Of a DNA stretch of 64,000 bases, positions 28,115 to 36,619 are shown in pieces. This DNA is from Paracoccus sp. (in: a-proteobacteria). Lineage in GTDB: Bacteria > Pseudomonadota > Alphaproteobacteria > Rhodobacterales > Rhodobacteraceae. A program made the translations under genes and the position numbers. Each line of letters starts with the position of its first letter. Position 1 is the first letter of the stretch. The DNA is taken from assembly GCF_030538655.1 (NCBI RefSeq), contig NZ_JAUNTO010000008.1:1-64000 (forward strand), read 5' to 3'. Below the pieces are notes generated by a model that saw only the letters and a program-made list of their open reading frames with translations, was not told the DNA's origin and did not search any database.

Positions 28115-28798
28115 TCAGATGCCTGCGGGTATGTCGCAGCCCAGACGGCGCAGGGTCTCATCCACCCAGGCGCGGTTATTGGTTCCGGCCCTGATCGCGG
28201 CCATCTGTTTGGTCTCGGCCTCTTGCTTGGCGATGGTGCGGGCATAGATCGCCTCGGCTTCGTCAAAGGGGATGGCCAGAACGCCGTCGCTGTCGCCAAG
28301 GATCAGATCGCCCGGATGGATCACCATGCCGTCGATGGCCACGGGCACGTTGATTTCACCCGGACCGTCCTTATAGGGGCCGCGATGGGTGACGCCCGCC
28401 GCATAGACGGGCAGGTTGGTGTCCCAAAACGCGTCCACATCACGGATCGCGCCGTTCAGGACGAAACCGGCAACACCCCGGTTGAGGGCATGGGCCAGCA
28501 TCAGCTCGCCCATCAGCGCGTTGGTGGTGTCGCCGCCCGCATCCACCACGATCACATCGCCCGGCTGTGCCATGTCGATGGCCTTGTGCAGCATCAGATT
28601 GTCGCCGGGCCGCGATTTGACCGTCAGCGCAGGGCCAGCCAGCACGCCGTCGCGGTGCATTTTGCGCAGGTGCGGCCCGGCGGCGGTCATACGGCTCATG
28701 CTGTCGCTGACATTGGCGACGGGAAGGGCGGCGAAACGCGCCACCACATCGGCGGACATCGCGCGGTTACGGTTCAGGATACGAAAACCGATGTTCAT
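28115..28798 (-). CDS. RraA-like aldolase/decarboxylase family protein, second copy
   Basis: 227-aa RraA-fold protein. PVANVSDSMSRM, GDVIVVDAGGD, GAIRDVDAFWDTNLPVYA and HPGDLILGDSDGVLAIPFDE cover the usual metal and substrate loops. It is only distantly similar to the RraA-like protein of the TRAP operon. Placed with a 2-hydroxyacid dehydrogenase and a TTT importer, it likely cleaves a 4-hydroxy-2-oxo acid or decarboxylates an oxaloacetate-like acid. Confidence 0.87.
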   Translation of the reverse strand: MNIGFRILNRNRAMSADVVARFAALPVANVSDSMSRMTAAGPHLRKMHRDGVLAGPALTVKSRPGDNLMLHKAIDMAQPGDVIVVDAGGDTTNALMGELMLAHALNRGVAGFVLNGAIRDVDAFWDTNLPVYAAGVTHRGPYKDGPGEINVPVAIDGMVIHPGDLILGDSDGVLAIPFDEAEAIYARTIAKQEAETKQMAAIRAGTNNRAWVDETLRRLGCDIPAGI

Positions 28799-28818
28799 CG
28801 GATAAACCTTTCAGTATT

Positions 28819-29814
28819 TCAGGCGCTGATCGCCGGAGGCACCAGCAGATCACGGTTGACAATGCGCGAGGCCGGGATGTCCCGCCCCGCCAGCAGGTCC
28901 AGAATCCCCTGTGCGGCCTGAACGCCGACGCGGGCATTCGATGCCGCCGTGACGCCACCGATATGCGGGGTCAGGACCAGACGCGGCTCGGCCCAGAAGG
29001 GGTGATCGTGCGCAGGGGGTTCCTGCGCGAAACTGTCCAGCCCCGCGCCGGCGATCCGACCCTCGGCCAATGCGGCGGACAGGGCTGCCTCGTCGATCAA
29101 CCCGCCGCGGGCGGTGTTGATAATGATGGCACCGGGCTTCATCCGGGCCAAGCGGTCGGCGTTTATCAGGTTGCGGGTCTGGTCGGTCAGCGGTGTGTGC
29201 AGGCTGATGATGTCACAGCTTGCGATCAGATCATCCACATCGGCAACCCGCGTCACGCCTTCTTCCGCGAAAAACTGATCGGGGCAAAACGGATCATAGG
29301 CGAACACATCCAGCGCAAAAGCCTTGGCAAAGCGCGCCGTCTGCCGCGCAATCGCGCCAAAGCCAACCAGCCCGATGCTGGACCCGGCCAGTTCGCGCCC
29401 GTCAAAACCGGGCTTTTCCCAGCGTCCGGCCCGCAGTCCGGCATCCAGCGTGGGGATCTTTTTGACCACCGCAAAGAGCAGCGCCATCGTATGTTCCGCC
29501 ACCGCCACCGCATTCGCGCCCGTGGCGACCAGCACCGGAATGCCGCGCGCACCTGCCGCCTTGAGGTCGATATTATCGACGCCGACGCCGTGTTTGGAAA
29601 TAACCCGCAGTCGCGGCGCGGCCTCCAGAACCTGCGTATCAACGCGACCCATGCGGGAAATGATCCCGACCGGGTTGCTGTCGCGGACAGCGGCGATCAG
29701 CGCCTCGCCCGTGCTGTAGGGCGGCACATAGGCCGGTGTCAGCCCTGCGGTCTGGATAAGGTCAACGGCTTCGGCGGCCAGACTTTGGCCGGTAATCAAG
29801 ATTGTGTCTGACAT
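28819..29814 (-). CDS. D-isomer-specific 2-hydroxyacid dehydrogenase
   Basis: 331-aa NAD(P)-dependent oxidoreductase of the phosphoglycerate/hydroxypyruvate dehydrogenase group. Nucleotide motif GLVGFGAIARQTA, the Arg/Glu/His catalytic set in NTARGGLIDEAAL, GLDSFAQEPP and LTPHIGG, and the substrate loop GANAVAVAEHTMALLFA are all present. It is the first gene of the TTT operon, divergent from the LysR gene by about 110 bp. Probable role: interconversion of a 2-oxo and a D-2-hydroxy acid made from the imported compound. Confidence 0.9.
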   Translation of the reverse strand: MSDTILITGQSLAAEAVDLIQTAGLTPAYVPPYSTGEALIAAVRDSNPVGIISRMGRVDTQVLEAAPRLRVISKHGVGVDNIDLKAAGARGIPVLVATGANAVAVAEHTMALLFAVVKKIPTLDAGLRAGRWEKPGFDGRELAGSSIGLVGFGAIARQTARFAKAFALDVFAYDPFCPDQFFAEEGVTRVADVDDLIASCDIISLHTPLTDQTRNLINADRLARMKPGAIIINTARGGLIDEAALSAALAEGRIAGAGLDSFAQEPPAHDHPFWAEPRLVLTPHIGGVTAASNARVGVQAAQGILDLLAGRDIPASRIVNRDLLVPPAISA

Positions 29815-29887
29815 AGTCCCTCCCTGCCGGCATCGGGGATGTCGGCGCAGGGGGACATTACCAGTAGATATGCTGAAACAAAGCGGA

Positions 29888-29906
29888 TATATCTGAAGTA
29901 TATATT
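29888..29906. promoter_or_regulatory. Inverted A/T repeat, possible LysR-type box
   Basis: ATATAT-N7-ATATAT lies between the dehydrogenase operon and the LysR gene, close to the LysR start. The symmetric T-N11-A layout fits a LysR-type site, and the stretch is unusually A/T-rich for this genome. No footprint-like second half-site was recognised. Confidence 0.4.
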
Positions 29907-29922
29907 TAGGGATTCTGAAATA

Positions 29923-30792
29923 GTGGATACAAGGCAACTTAAAACCCTGCTGGCTATCGCCGAGACAGGCAGCTTTTCGCGGGCGGCGGATGCCGTCCAC
30001 CTGACAGCTTCGGCGATCAGCCAACAGATTCAGGCGCTTGAATACGAGGTCGGAGCGGAACTGTTCGACCGCCGCAGCAGGCCGCCCCGGTTGACGGCGG
30101 CAGGTTTGCAGATGGTCGAGGCCGCGCGCGAGTTGGTGAAGGTCACGGAAAATGCCATCGACGCGATTTCCGGGCGGCGCGTCACCGGCACGCTGGCGCT
30201 TGGGTCGGTCAGGACCAGCGCCCTGTCGTTGCTGCCGCGCGCCATTGTGCCGCTGAACGCCGCGCATCCCGAATTGCGCATCAAGCTGCGCGTTGCCCTG
30301 TCCGAGCCGCTGTTGCAGGATGTCGCCGCAGGGCGGCTGGACGCGGCAATGATCGCCGAACATGGCAATTTCCCCGCCGCCCTGCGCTGGCGCCCCTTCC
30401 TGCGCGAGCCGCTGTTCGTGATCGCCCCGCCCGGCACCCCGCCGCAGGATGCCGAAACCTTGCTGGCGCGGCATCCCTATATCCGCTTTGCCGCGAATGT
30501 GCCGCTGGCGCATATCATCGACCGGGAACTGGGCCGTATGAATGTGCGCCCGGTCGAGATCGCGGAAATCGACACGATCTCCTCGATCGTTGCCTGCGTG
30601 GCGAACGGGCTTGGCGTGTCGGTGGTGCCAAAGGTCGCCATCGACGATTGCGCGCACCCCTTGGTCAGCGCCCCCTTCGGCACCCCACAGGTCCACCGCG
30701 AAATCGGCCTGATCGAGAGACGGAACCACCCAAGGCAGGCACTGGTCGATAAGCTGCATGATCTGCTGACCAAGATTGCGGGAGGGGGATAG
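29923..30792 (+). CDS. LysR-family transcriptional regulator
   Basis: 289-aa regulator. DTRQLKTLLAIAETGSFSRA begins the winged helix at the very N-terminus, with ASAISQQIQALE as recognition helix, followed by a substrate-binding domain with the GLGVSVVP motif. The GTG at 29923 is chosen because LysR proteins start just before this motif; the frame continues to 29839 with 28 poorly conserved residues. It faces the TTT operon and probably activates it. Confidence 0.88.
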   Translation: MDTRQLKTLLAIAETGSFSRAADAVHLTASAISQQIQALEYEVGAELFDRRSRPPRLTAAGLQMVEAARELVKVTENAIDAISGRRVTGTLALGSVRTSALSLLPRAIVPLNAAHPELRIKLRVALSEPLLQDVAAGRLDAAMIAEHGNFPAALRWRPFLREPLFVIAPPGTPPQDAETLLARHPYIRFAANVPLAHIIDRELGRMNVRPVEIAEIDTISSIVACVANGLGVSVVPKVAIDDCAHPLVSAPFGTPQVHREIGLIERRNHPRQALVDKLHDLLTKIAGGG

Positions 30793-31379
30793 GTCGGCGC
30801 CAACCGGCCATCAAGGGACTTTGCGCGTCAACAGGCTTTTCCATGAATTCGCAAATTTTGGATCATCCGCACAAGCTATGCCGAGACGCAGCCAGCCATA
30901 ATATCCGCCCTTGCGCCAAGCGTTATCGAGAGGCCCGGACGCGCCACCAGTGCCGCAGTTTGTGCGCTGGTCTTGCCGATGTGGCCTGATGCGTGTGCAC
31001 GGGATATGGCCTGGCACATTGTTCATTTTGGGGCGGGGTGAATGATCCGGGCAGTGGCTCGCCCCCCCTTACCGAAATGTCAAAGCTGTTCCCCCGGCCT
31101 GCGCGACGATCTTTGCGAGGGCTTCAAGGGGCAGGGTGCCATCTTGATCGTGCCGAACACATTTAAGGGCAGCTTTGATCGGCTATGATTGTGTGGGGTG
31201 CATGTCGCTTACGCAGGCTGGCGGCCATTACGCCCAGAGACGGTTGTAATCGTCCCGTTAGGCCCGCCGCGCTACTCGTAGCTGCCCCTTTTTCGTATCC
31301 ATTCATGCACCGTCCAAGTTCGAGCGCTCGGGCGATAAACCAAACTGTTCAGGAAAAATGCCAGAAATTTCAGATAAAT
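30793..31379. other. Intergenic region at the left edge of the mobile region
   Basis: About 590 bp without a convincing gene. It separates the LysR gene, the last metabolic gene, from the partial tRNA-Lys repeat at 31381 that probably marks the left end of element A. No promoter or terminator could be assigned with confidence. Confidence 0.5.
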
Positions 31380-31637
31380 ATGGTGAGCCCGACAGGCTCC
31401 AAGTTATCAAGTGGAATCAATGCTTTAAATTGTCCATCGTCACAATTCAGAGCTATTGAAAACATTGCCGAACTTTCCGCATTGTCCAACGTCAAAAATG
31501 AAAACCCCGGCGCGCTGGCGGGCGCAACCGGGGCAAAATACCAAGACTGGCTGTCTCTGCTTGACGACTATAGCTTGAACCTCGATTCGCACGCAAGAGC
31601 TTTGCCCCACGTCCCTGTGAAGGGGGCAGCGGTATGA
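31380..31637 (+). CDS. Possible small protein upstream of repC-like gene
   Basis: An 85-aa frame beginning ATGGTGAGCCCGACA, that is, translated from within the tRNA-derived repeat. Its stop overlaps the repC-like start (ATGA), which suggests coupled translation and is the main reason to list it. The middle part (NENPGALAGATGAKYQDWLS) is not recognised. The frame extends to 31185 without support. It may be a leader peptide rather than a working protein. Confidence 0.35.
   Translation: MVSPTGSKLSSGINALNCPSSQFRAIENIAELSALSNVKNENPGALAGATGAKYQDWLSLLDDYSLNLDSHARALPHVPVKGAAV
31381..31396. repeat. Partial tRNA-Lys 3' end, candidate left attachment site of element A
   Basis: TGGTGAGCCCGACAGG equals the last 16 bases of tRNA-Lys (minus sense) and the matching part of the repeats at 45554 and 54369. 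It sits where metabolic genes give way to plasmid-type genes. The identity then ends (CTCC against ATTC), so it may be an attP-derived end of the element. Confidence 0.5.
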
Positions 31638-32722
31638 AACGGCGCGCGCAAATTCAGAAGTCCATTAATTGGGCGCAGGCGCTAGGACTGATCAGCGATG
31701 GGGTCTACCAGACGGCGAAGGTCATGGCTTCGTTCGTACTGGACGATTTCCAGCGTCCGGTCTGCGCCGTCGAGGTGTTGCGGCTAGCCAAGGAGCGTCG
31801 GAAGCACGTTAGCACGATCCGGCGGCACATCGCGGCGCTGGAGGATGCCGGACTGGTCGAGCGCCAGACAGCGGGGAATGGCCTGCGAGGGTCGTTTTTC
31901 GGCGGCGCGGTGGTGTTCGGAATCAATTTCGCACCGGCGCTCGAACGCCATGACGAGCTTTGCGAAGCGTATCGGCGGCAGTGCCACGCGAATACGGCGT
32001 TTCAGAAAGCCCGGCTCTTGTTCAGCCGCACGAAGGCTCACCTGCGCCGGATATGCGAACAGGTGGACGATCATCGCACGCTTGAATGGGTGCTCGGCTT
32101 GGACCGTCCCAGCCGGTTGCCCGCAAGCGAGCTACGGCGGTTGACCCACGAATGCAGCGCACGGGTCGAGGCGCTGCAAGCTGTGGCCGAGCACGGTGAA
32201 CAAGCCCAGATCACATCGACGGAACGTCGCCAACCCATCAGTCCTGACCGCGCAATTATGCGCGCCGCGCCACGCGAAATCGGCCGTCACTATACTGATA
32301 CCAATAAAAAAAATAACAATAGTAATACGGCGGTAGAGGCTGGGGAAAACAGCCACGAAGACGTGCTGGGGAAGCTGACGCCCGAGATGCTTGCGCGGAT
32401 TGCACCGAAAGACTGGCGCGAGTGGATCGAAAACTTCGCATACAGCGGCAAAACCGGCTGGGACGGGTTCATCCTGACCGCGCAGATGATGTTGCCCTGC
32501 ATTGGCGGGTCTGGCGGGACATGGGACAGGATCGTGCGAATGGCCGGGCCACAGGTGGCGAGCGTGCTGGTCCTTCTTGCTGCTTCCGATCCGTCGATCA
32601 GGAACCCTGACAGGTGGATCGTATCCATGACGGGCCGCGCATGTAGCCAGCGCTTCAACTGGCAGGCACCGATCAAGAGGCTCGTGCGACAATCGTCCAG
32701 TGCCGCGTTGGTAGTGGGGTAA
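31634..32722 (+). CDS. RepC-like plasmid replication protein
   Basis: 362-aa protein resembling RP-C family initiators. The N-terminal half has a winged-helix region (LAKERRKHVSTIRRHIAALE, DAGLVERQTAGNG); a Ser/Asn-rich linker (near residues 220-235) is followed by a C-terminal part (WDGFILTAQMMLPCIGGSGG ... PDRWIVSMTGRA) similar to the RepC C-terminal domain, though shorter overall than alphaproteobacterial RepC. No repA/repB partitioning genes are near. It likely starts replication of the excised element. Confidence 0.7.
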   Translation: MKRRAQIQKSINWAQALGLISDGVYQTAKVMASFVLDDFQRPVCAVEVLRLAKERRKHVSTIRRHIAALEDAGLVERQTAGNGLRGSFFGGAVVFGINFAPALERHDELCEAYRRQCHANTAFQKARLLFSRTKAHLRRICEQVDDHRTLEWVLGLDRPSRLPASELRRLTHECSARVEALQAVAEHGEQAQITSTERRQPISPDRAIMRAAPREIGRHYTDTNKKNNNSNTAVEAGENSHEDVLGKLTPEMLARIAPKDWREWIENFAYSGKTGWDGFILTAQMMLPCIGGSGGTWDRIVRMAGPQVASVLVLLAASDPSIRNPDRWIVSMTGRACSQRFNWQAPIKRLVRQSSSAALVVG

Positions 32723-32725
32723 GCC

Positions 32726-33019
32726 ATGAATATGACTTTTCAAGGTTTTTTGGCTTTTGTGAGAGGCCTCGACCGCAGCCCCGGACATGATCGCGATCTG
32801 TGCGCGGCGCTGATCGGGCTGTCGAATGATGATCAGGTTCAGATGGTTCGCCAGTGGGAAGCTGGGTGGATTGCGGCTGATGAAATGCGGCGCGAGCTGA
32901 AGCTTGAACTTTACCCCGAGTCGCTGGCCGCGCTTGAGACCGCCCAGAAGATCGGCAACGCCCGAAGGGCGGCATCCCAGAAGTCTGCGAGCGGCAGAAG
33001 CCGGAAAGGCGGTGTGTAA
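32726..33019 (+). CDS. Small conserved protein, tandem copy 1
   Basis: 97-aa protein of unknown function. It shares RGLDRSP, a spaced D..L..A..G.S core and W..GWIA with the next gene, so the two are tandem paralogues. The C-terminal tail is rich in Lys, Arg and Ser (KSASGRSRKGG). It starts 4 bp after the repC-like gene and its stop overlaps the next ATG. Confidence 0.7.
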   Translation: MNMTFQGFLAFVRGLDRSPGHDRDLCAALIGLSNDDQVQMVRQWEAGWIAADEMRRELKLELYPESLAALETAQKIGNARRAASQKSASGRSRKGGV

Positions 33020-33342
33020 TGCGCGGTGATCTTCTGGCCTACATTTTGGGCATCCTTGCCTGCACGCGCGGTCTCGACCGCAGCCCGGATGAGGACAAAA
33101 ATCTGGCTATGGCGATGTTCGGTCAATCGCAGGCCGAGAGGCAGGCGATGATTGCGGCTTGGCAAGACGGCTGGATCGCGGTCGCTGACGTTCAGCAGCT
33201 TGCACCAGATCGCTTCAACCTCCCCCTGCGCGGGCGCGGCGGTGCGAACAAAATCCCCGGCATCGACGCAGCGTTGGAGATCGGCGCTGCCCTCAACTCG
33301 GTTGCCAAACGACAAAGAGGGTGGGGCGATGGAAGAGTATGA
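33019..33342 (+). CDS. Small conserved protein, tandem copy 2
   Basis: 107-aa paralogue of the preceding protein (CTRGLDRSPDEDKNLAMAMFG, WQDGWIA). It has a more hydrophobic N-terminus (LLAYILGILA) and a different tail. It overlaps the next gene by 14 bp, so it belongs to the same operon as the transfer-like proteins. Function unknown. Confidence 0.7.
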   Translation: MRGDLLAYILGILACTRGLDRSPDEDKNLAMAMFGQSQAERQAMIAAWQDGWIAVADVQQLAPDRFNLPLRGRGGANKIPGIDAALEIGAALNSVAKRQRGWGDGRV

Positions 33343-35638
33343 TTTCAGTAGCTTGTTCGAACGCTCGTCGGGCGACTATGCGGGCGGCATCCTCGAACGC
33401 CTGTTCGGTGGGATCGTTCCGTTCCTGACGGGCGCGGCGGACGACTTGGGCACGGGAAACTGGCTCTCGTCCATTTTCAGCATCTTCAACACGGCAGGGT
33501 TGCTTTGCGTACTCGTGGTGACATCCTACACGGTCTATACCGTGATGTTTGATTCCGCATCGGACGGAAAGACCTTCGGGCAGCGGACGGACACGAAATA
33601 CACGATCACGCGGATTTTGCTGGGCATGATGTCTTTCGTGCCGGTCGCGGGCGGCTATTCTCTGGCGCAGGTCGCAATGCTCTGGCTGGTGTTGCAGGGA
33701 TCGGCGCTGGGAGACGTTGTATGGAGCCGAACGGCTGAATCGGCCCTCACCGGGCAGCCGCTGCTTTCGCAGCCGCAGAACTCGTCCATCACCGACATCA
33801 TCGTGCAGGGGCAATTTGCGCAAGCCTATGACGCCCTTGTTCTGGGGCATCTCTGCGCGATCAATGCGAACAGTATTTACTTCACGTTGAATAGCCTGCG
33901 CGCTGACGAACAGGACGCCTATATCGAGCAGGTCACAAGCGGCCCGTTGTCCGCCCATAGCTCCGCTGCCACGGAAGTCGCGTCGTCGCCAAGCTGGATT
34001 TCAATCGGCTCGGTCGAGGTGGGCACGCTCAACCACGTTATCCGCTTTCAAGAGGCCGTAGGCTCCACCGCTTACAGTGGCAGGTCGAACTTCTGCGGCG
34101 GTGTGACGAACAGCGCCAGTCTTCGGGTGTCCGATGCTACTGACTATTCATTCGCGGATCAGGTTACTTCAGTCCAGACGCGAGCGCTCTTTCAGAGCTA
34201 TGTGCAGACCATCAACCAGTTGTCGGAGCGTGCGCAGAGCGTTGCTGTGCAAATTCACACGGGATTGCGCAATACCCCGACACTTGAGGAACTGGCGCGA
34301 ACCCATATTCGCGAGGCGACGAACAGCTATATCGGCGGGGCCGGTCCCGCCTTCGAGTTCGATGACACGGAAATTGCCGAGCTATACGACTTCCTTCTTG
34401 CCGAGGCGACGGAGCGCGGCTGGCTCTTCGCGCCGGGCTGGCAGCGGGGCATTTCGATGGCTGCGGCGTCTTTCGGGTCGCCCGATGGCGATCTGCGTTT
34501 GAATGCCTACCGGGAATCTAACCTGACGGAATATCTCTCGGGGCAAGGCGTCAGGACGGGCTGGCGGGCTGACTCGATTGTGCGCTCAATGTTAGCGAAG
34601 GCAGATAGCGATTTCGAGACATGGGATATGATGTCGGCCTATGTCACCAATCTGGGCGAGCCGAGCGCGGACGCCGATGATGAGAACTACGCCTCGATGC
34701 GGCGGGGATCGGCCTTCAGTGGGCTGTTGAACGGCATCTATACCAGTATGCTCGACCTGTTTAACCCGGTCGCGCAGCCGGGCGGCAACGCGGGCCTGAC
34801 AGACCCGATGGTGCAGGTCTCACAACAGGGCAAGGTCATGCTGGTGACAGGTGGCCTTGTCACCGGCGCGGGCTTCGGCAGCGCGGCGGCAGGTGGGTTC
34901 CTGCCAAGCTGGATACCGTTCACCGGGGCTGCAAGCGCCGTGCTGGAAGCCGCCAGCGGGCCGCTGATCACGGCGGGAATGTTCCTGATGCTGTTCGGGG
35001 CAATCATCTTCGTCGTCGTCCCGATGATACCGTTCATCTATTACTATTCGGCAGTGATCTCGTGGGTGATGCTGGTAGTTGAAAGTATGTTCGCGGTGTC
35101 GCTCGCTGTGCTGACGCTCTTCGCCCCGGCCCGCGAAGGAACCCTGATCGGCTCGTGGAACAAGATACTTCTGAGCATCTTCGGCATCATTTTCCGACCA
35201 TTCTTCACGGTCGTTGGGCTTATCTTCTCTATGATGGTGATCGCCTTCTCGCTCCAATATCTCTACGATCTATTCCACATGCTCATGGACTTCATCACGC
35301 CGGGGCCAGAGATCATCAGCTTGGTTGCGATGGTGGGCTTCCTGTTCATCTATGTGGTCGTGACCTGCGTCACCGTGCTGATCGGCGCGCAGCTTATCAC
35401 TGAACTGGGCGACTCCGCGATGGGTTGGCTTGGTATCTCGTTCGGCGGCATCAGCCAGCGTATGGACGTTGGCAAACAGGTCGCTAATGCCGCCGATCTC
35501 GGCCCTACTGGATCGATTCCCCGGCGGGCTGGTCTCGGTTTGGGCACCACCGGAACCCAGAACTCCATAGTCAAGGGCGCAAGCAACCGCTTGCGGCAAA
35601 TCGGGAATCGCGGCGGTGGTGGTCAACCGCCCAAATAA
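33329..35638 (+). CDS. DotA/TraY-like membrane protein
   Basis: 769-aa inner-membrane protein. Two or three hydrophobic segments lie in the first 150 residues (IFNTAGLLCVLVVTSYTVYT; ILLGMMSFVPVAGGYSLAQV), then a large polar domain to about residue 500, then several membrane segments (FLMLFGAIIFVVVPMIPFIY; FIYVVVTCVTVLIGAQLI). This layout and the terminal region match DotA/TraY proteins of type IVB secretion and IncI conjugation. The other core genes of such a system are absent. Start at 33329 has a GAGGGTGGGG site; the frame upstream is inside the previous gene. Confidence 0.75.
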   Translation: MEEYDFSSLFERSSGDYAGGILERLFGGIVPFLTGAADDLGTGNWLSSIFSIFNTAGLLCVLVVTSYTVYTVMFDSASDGKTFGQRTDTKYTITRILLGMMSFVPVAGGYSLAQVAMLWLVLQGSALGDVVWSRTAESALTGQPLLSQPQNSSITDIIVQGQFAQAYDALVLGHLCAINANSIYFTLNSLRADEQDAYIEQVTSGPLSAHSSAATEVASSPSWISIGSVEVGTLNHVIRFQEAVGSTAYSGRSNFCGGVTNSASLRVSDATDYSFADQVTSVQTRALFQSYVQTINQLSERAQSVAVQIHTGLRNTPTLEELARTHIREATNSYIGGAGPAFEFDDTEIAELYDFLLAEATERGWLFAPGWQRGISMAAASFGSPDGDLRLNAYRESNLTEYLSGQGVRTGWRADSIVRSMLAKADSDFETWDMMSAYVTNLGEPSADADDENYASMRRGSAFSGLLNGIYTSMLDLFNPVAQPGGNAGLTDPMVQVSQQGKVMLVTGGLVTGAGFGSAAAGGFLPSWIPFTGAASAVLEAASGPLITAGMFLMLFGAIIFVVVPMIPFIYYYSAVISWVMLVVESMFAVSLAVLTLFAPAREGTLIGSWNKILLSIFGIIFRPFFTVVGLIFSMMVIAFSLQYLYDLFHMLMDFITPGPEIISLVAMVGFLFIYVVVTCVTVLIGAQLITELGDSAMGWLGISFGGISQRMDVGKQVANAADLGPTGSIPRRAGLGLGTTGTQNSIVKGASNRLRQIGNRGGGGQPPK

Positions 35639-35650
35639 GGAGAGGCTTCC

Positions 35651-36175
35651 ATGAACAAGGTCGCTAGATTTTGCTACTGGTGCCAATCGGTCAGCGACCG
35701 GCTGGCCGAACGCCGGAAGCGCATCGCACGCTTTCGGGATGAATACGCGCGGCAGGCACAGTATTTTCCGGCGCTGACGCAAGCCGAAGTCGATGCTGCT
35801 GCGGCAGGGGGTATGGAAACTCTCCTGTCGCGGTTGACGCTCGAACGGGACAAGGCCGCCGCCCTCTGCAATCAGATCGAGCGCGACCTTGGTCCGAAGT
35901 TGCCGAAATATGAACATTGGATCGGCATCGACCAGATCGTGAAGCAGCGCATCAGCGACCTCGATATCAAGGGCGTTCGCTGGATCGGCCAGAAGTTCCT
36001 GCCTCCGCGCAAACCTCCCCTAGAACCGGCTCCCGACCTTGGTGCTGATTGTGCCGAAATCCCTTGGTCGGAGCAGGAATATCTCGAATGCCGGACCGGG
36101 CGGATCATAAGCCACGGCGAATACGAAGCCATCGGCGGGCCGGGTAGGTGTGCGGAATTTGTCAGAGTGAGGTAA
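35651..36175 (+). CDS. Protein of unknown function in transfer-like operon
   Basis: 174-aa soluble, charged protein with a Trp/Tyr/Cys-rich start (ARFCYWCQSVSDRLAERRKR) and a likely coiled-coil in residues 15-85. A GGAGAGG site lies upstream. It sits between the DotA/TraY-like gene and a small secreted protein in the same direction, so a role in the membrane complex is possible. Not recognised as a known family. Confidence 0.65.
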   Translation: MNKVARFCYWCQSVSDRLAERRKRIARFRDEYARQAQYFPALTQAEVDAAAAGGMETLLSRLTLERDKAAALCNQIERDLGPKLPKYEHWIGIDQIVKQRISDLDIKGVRWIGQKFLPPRKPPLEPAPDLGADCAEIPWSEQEYLECRTGRIISHGEYEAIGGPGRCAEFVRVR

Positions 36176-36179
36176 CAAA

Positions 36180-36608
36180 ATGCTGCGAAAACTTCTTTTT
36201 TCAGCCATCGCCAGCATCATGGGCGCTGCACCCGTCGCGGCGCAGAATGAATGGGAAGCGGTGTCGTTCTCGCTAGTAGAGGTCAGCAAAGGGGATGCGA
36301 CCACCCTGTATTCCCGGCAGGAGCTTGAAGAGGCTGGAGGGGGCCTTGACGCCGTTCGCCTCTACAGCGCCGAAGTGGAAACGCCGCAGGGGCGGCTGGT
36401 TATGGGCGCGCTGCCGGGCTTCTGCGGCTTGGAAGCCTGCTATCTCAAGGTGGCGCTCGAAGCGCCAGACGGCCAGCACATCGAACCTGCCGATATACAG
36501 CCGGTATGTCCCGCCTTCGCGGATCATGCCGAAATTCGACCTAGCACAATGACCCTTCGGGCCTGCGATGTTGAAATCGACCTCGCAGCTCTCTTTGCGC
36601 AGCATTAA
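36180..36608 (+). CDS. Small secreted protein, possibly IalB-like
   Basis: 142-aa protein with a signal peptide (MLRKLLFSAIASIMGAAPVA, cut near residue 21). The mature part has three or four Cys (LPGFCGLEACYL, PVCPAF, RACDVEI) and a layout loosely like invasion-associated locus B proteins. It starts 5 bp after the preceding stop. A periplasmic partner of the adjacent membrane proteins is possible. Confidence 0.6.
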   Translation: MLRKLLFSAIASIMGAAPVAAQNEWEAVSFSLVEVSKGDATTLYSRQELEEAGGGLDAVRLYSAEVETPQGRLVMGALPGFCGLEACYLKVALEAPDGQHIEPADIQPVCPAFADHAEIRPSTMTLRACDVEIDLAALFAQH

Positions 36609-36619
36609 CGGGGGCCACT

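Noticed and set aside
31185..31379. Upstream extension of the small frame before repC
   Set aside because: No ribosome site, no recognisable protein, and it would cross the presumed attachment site.
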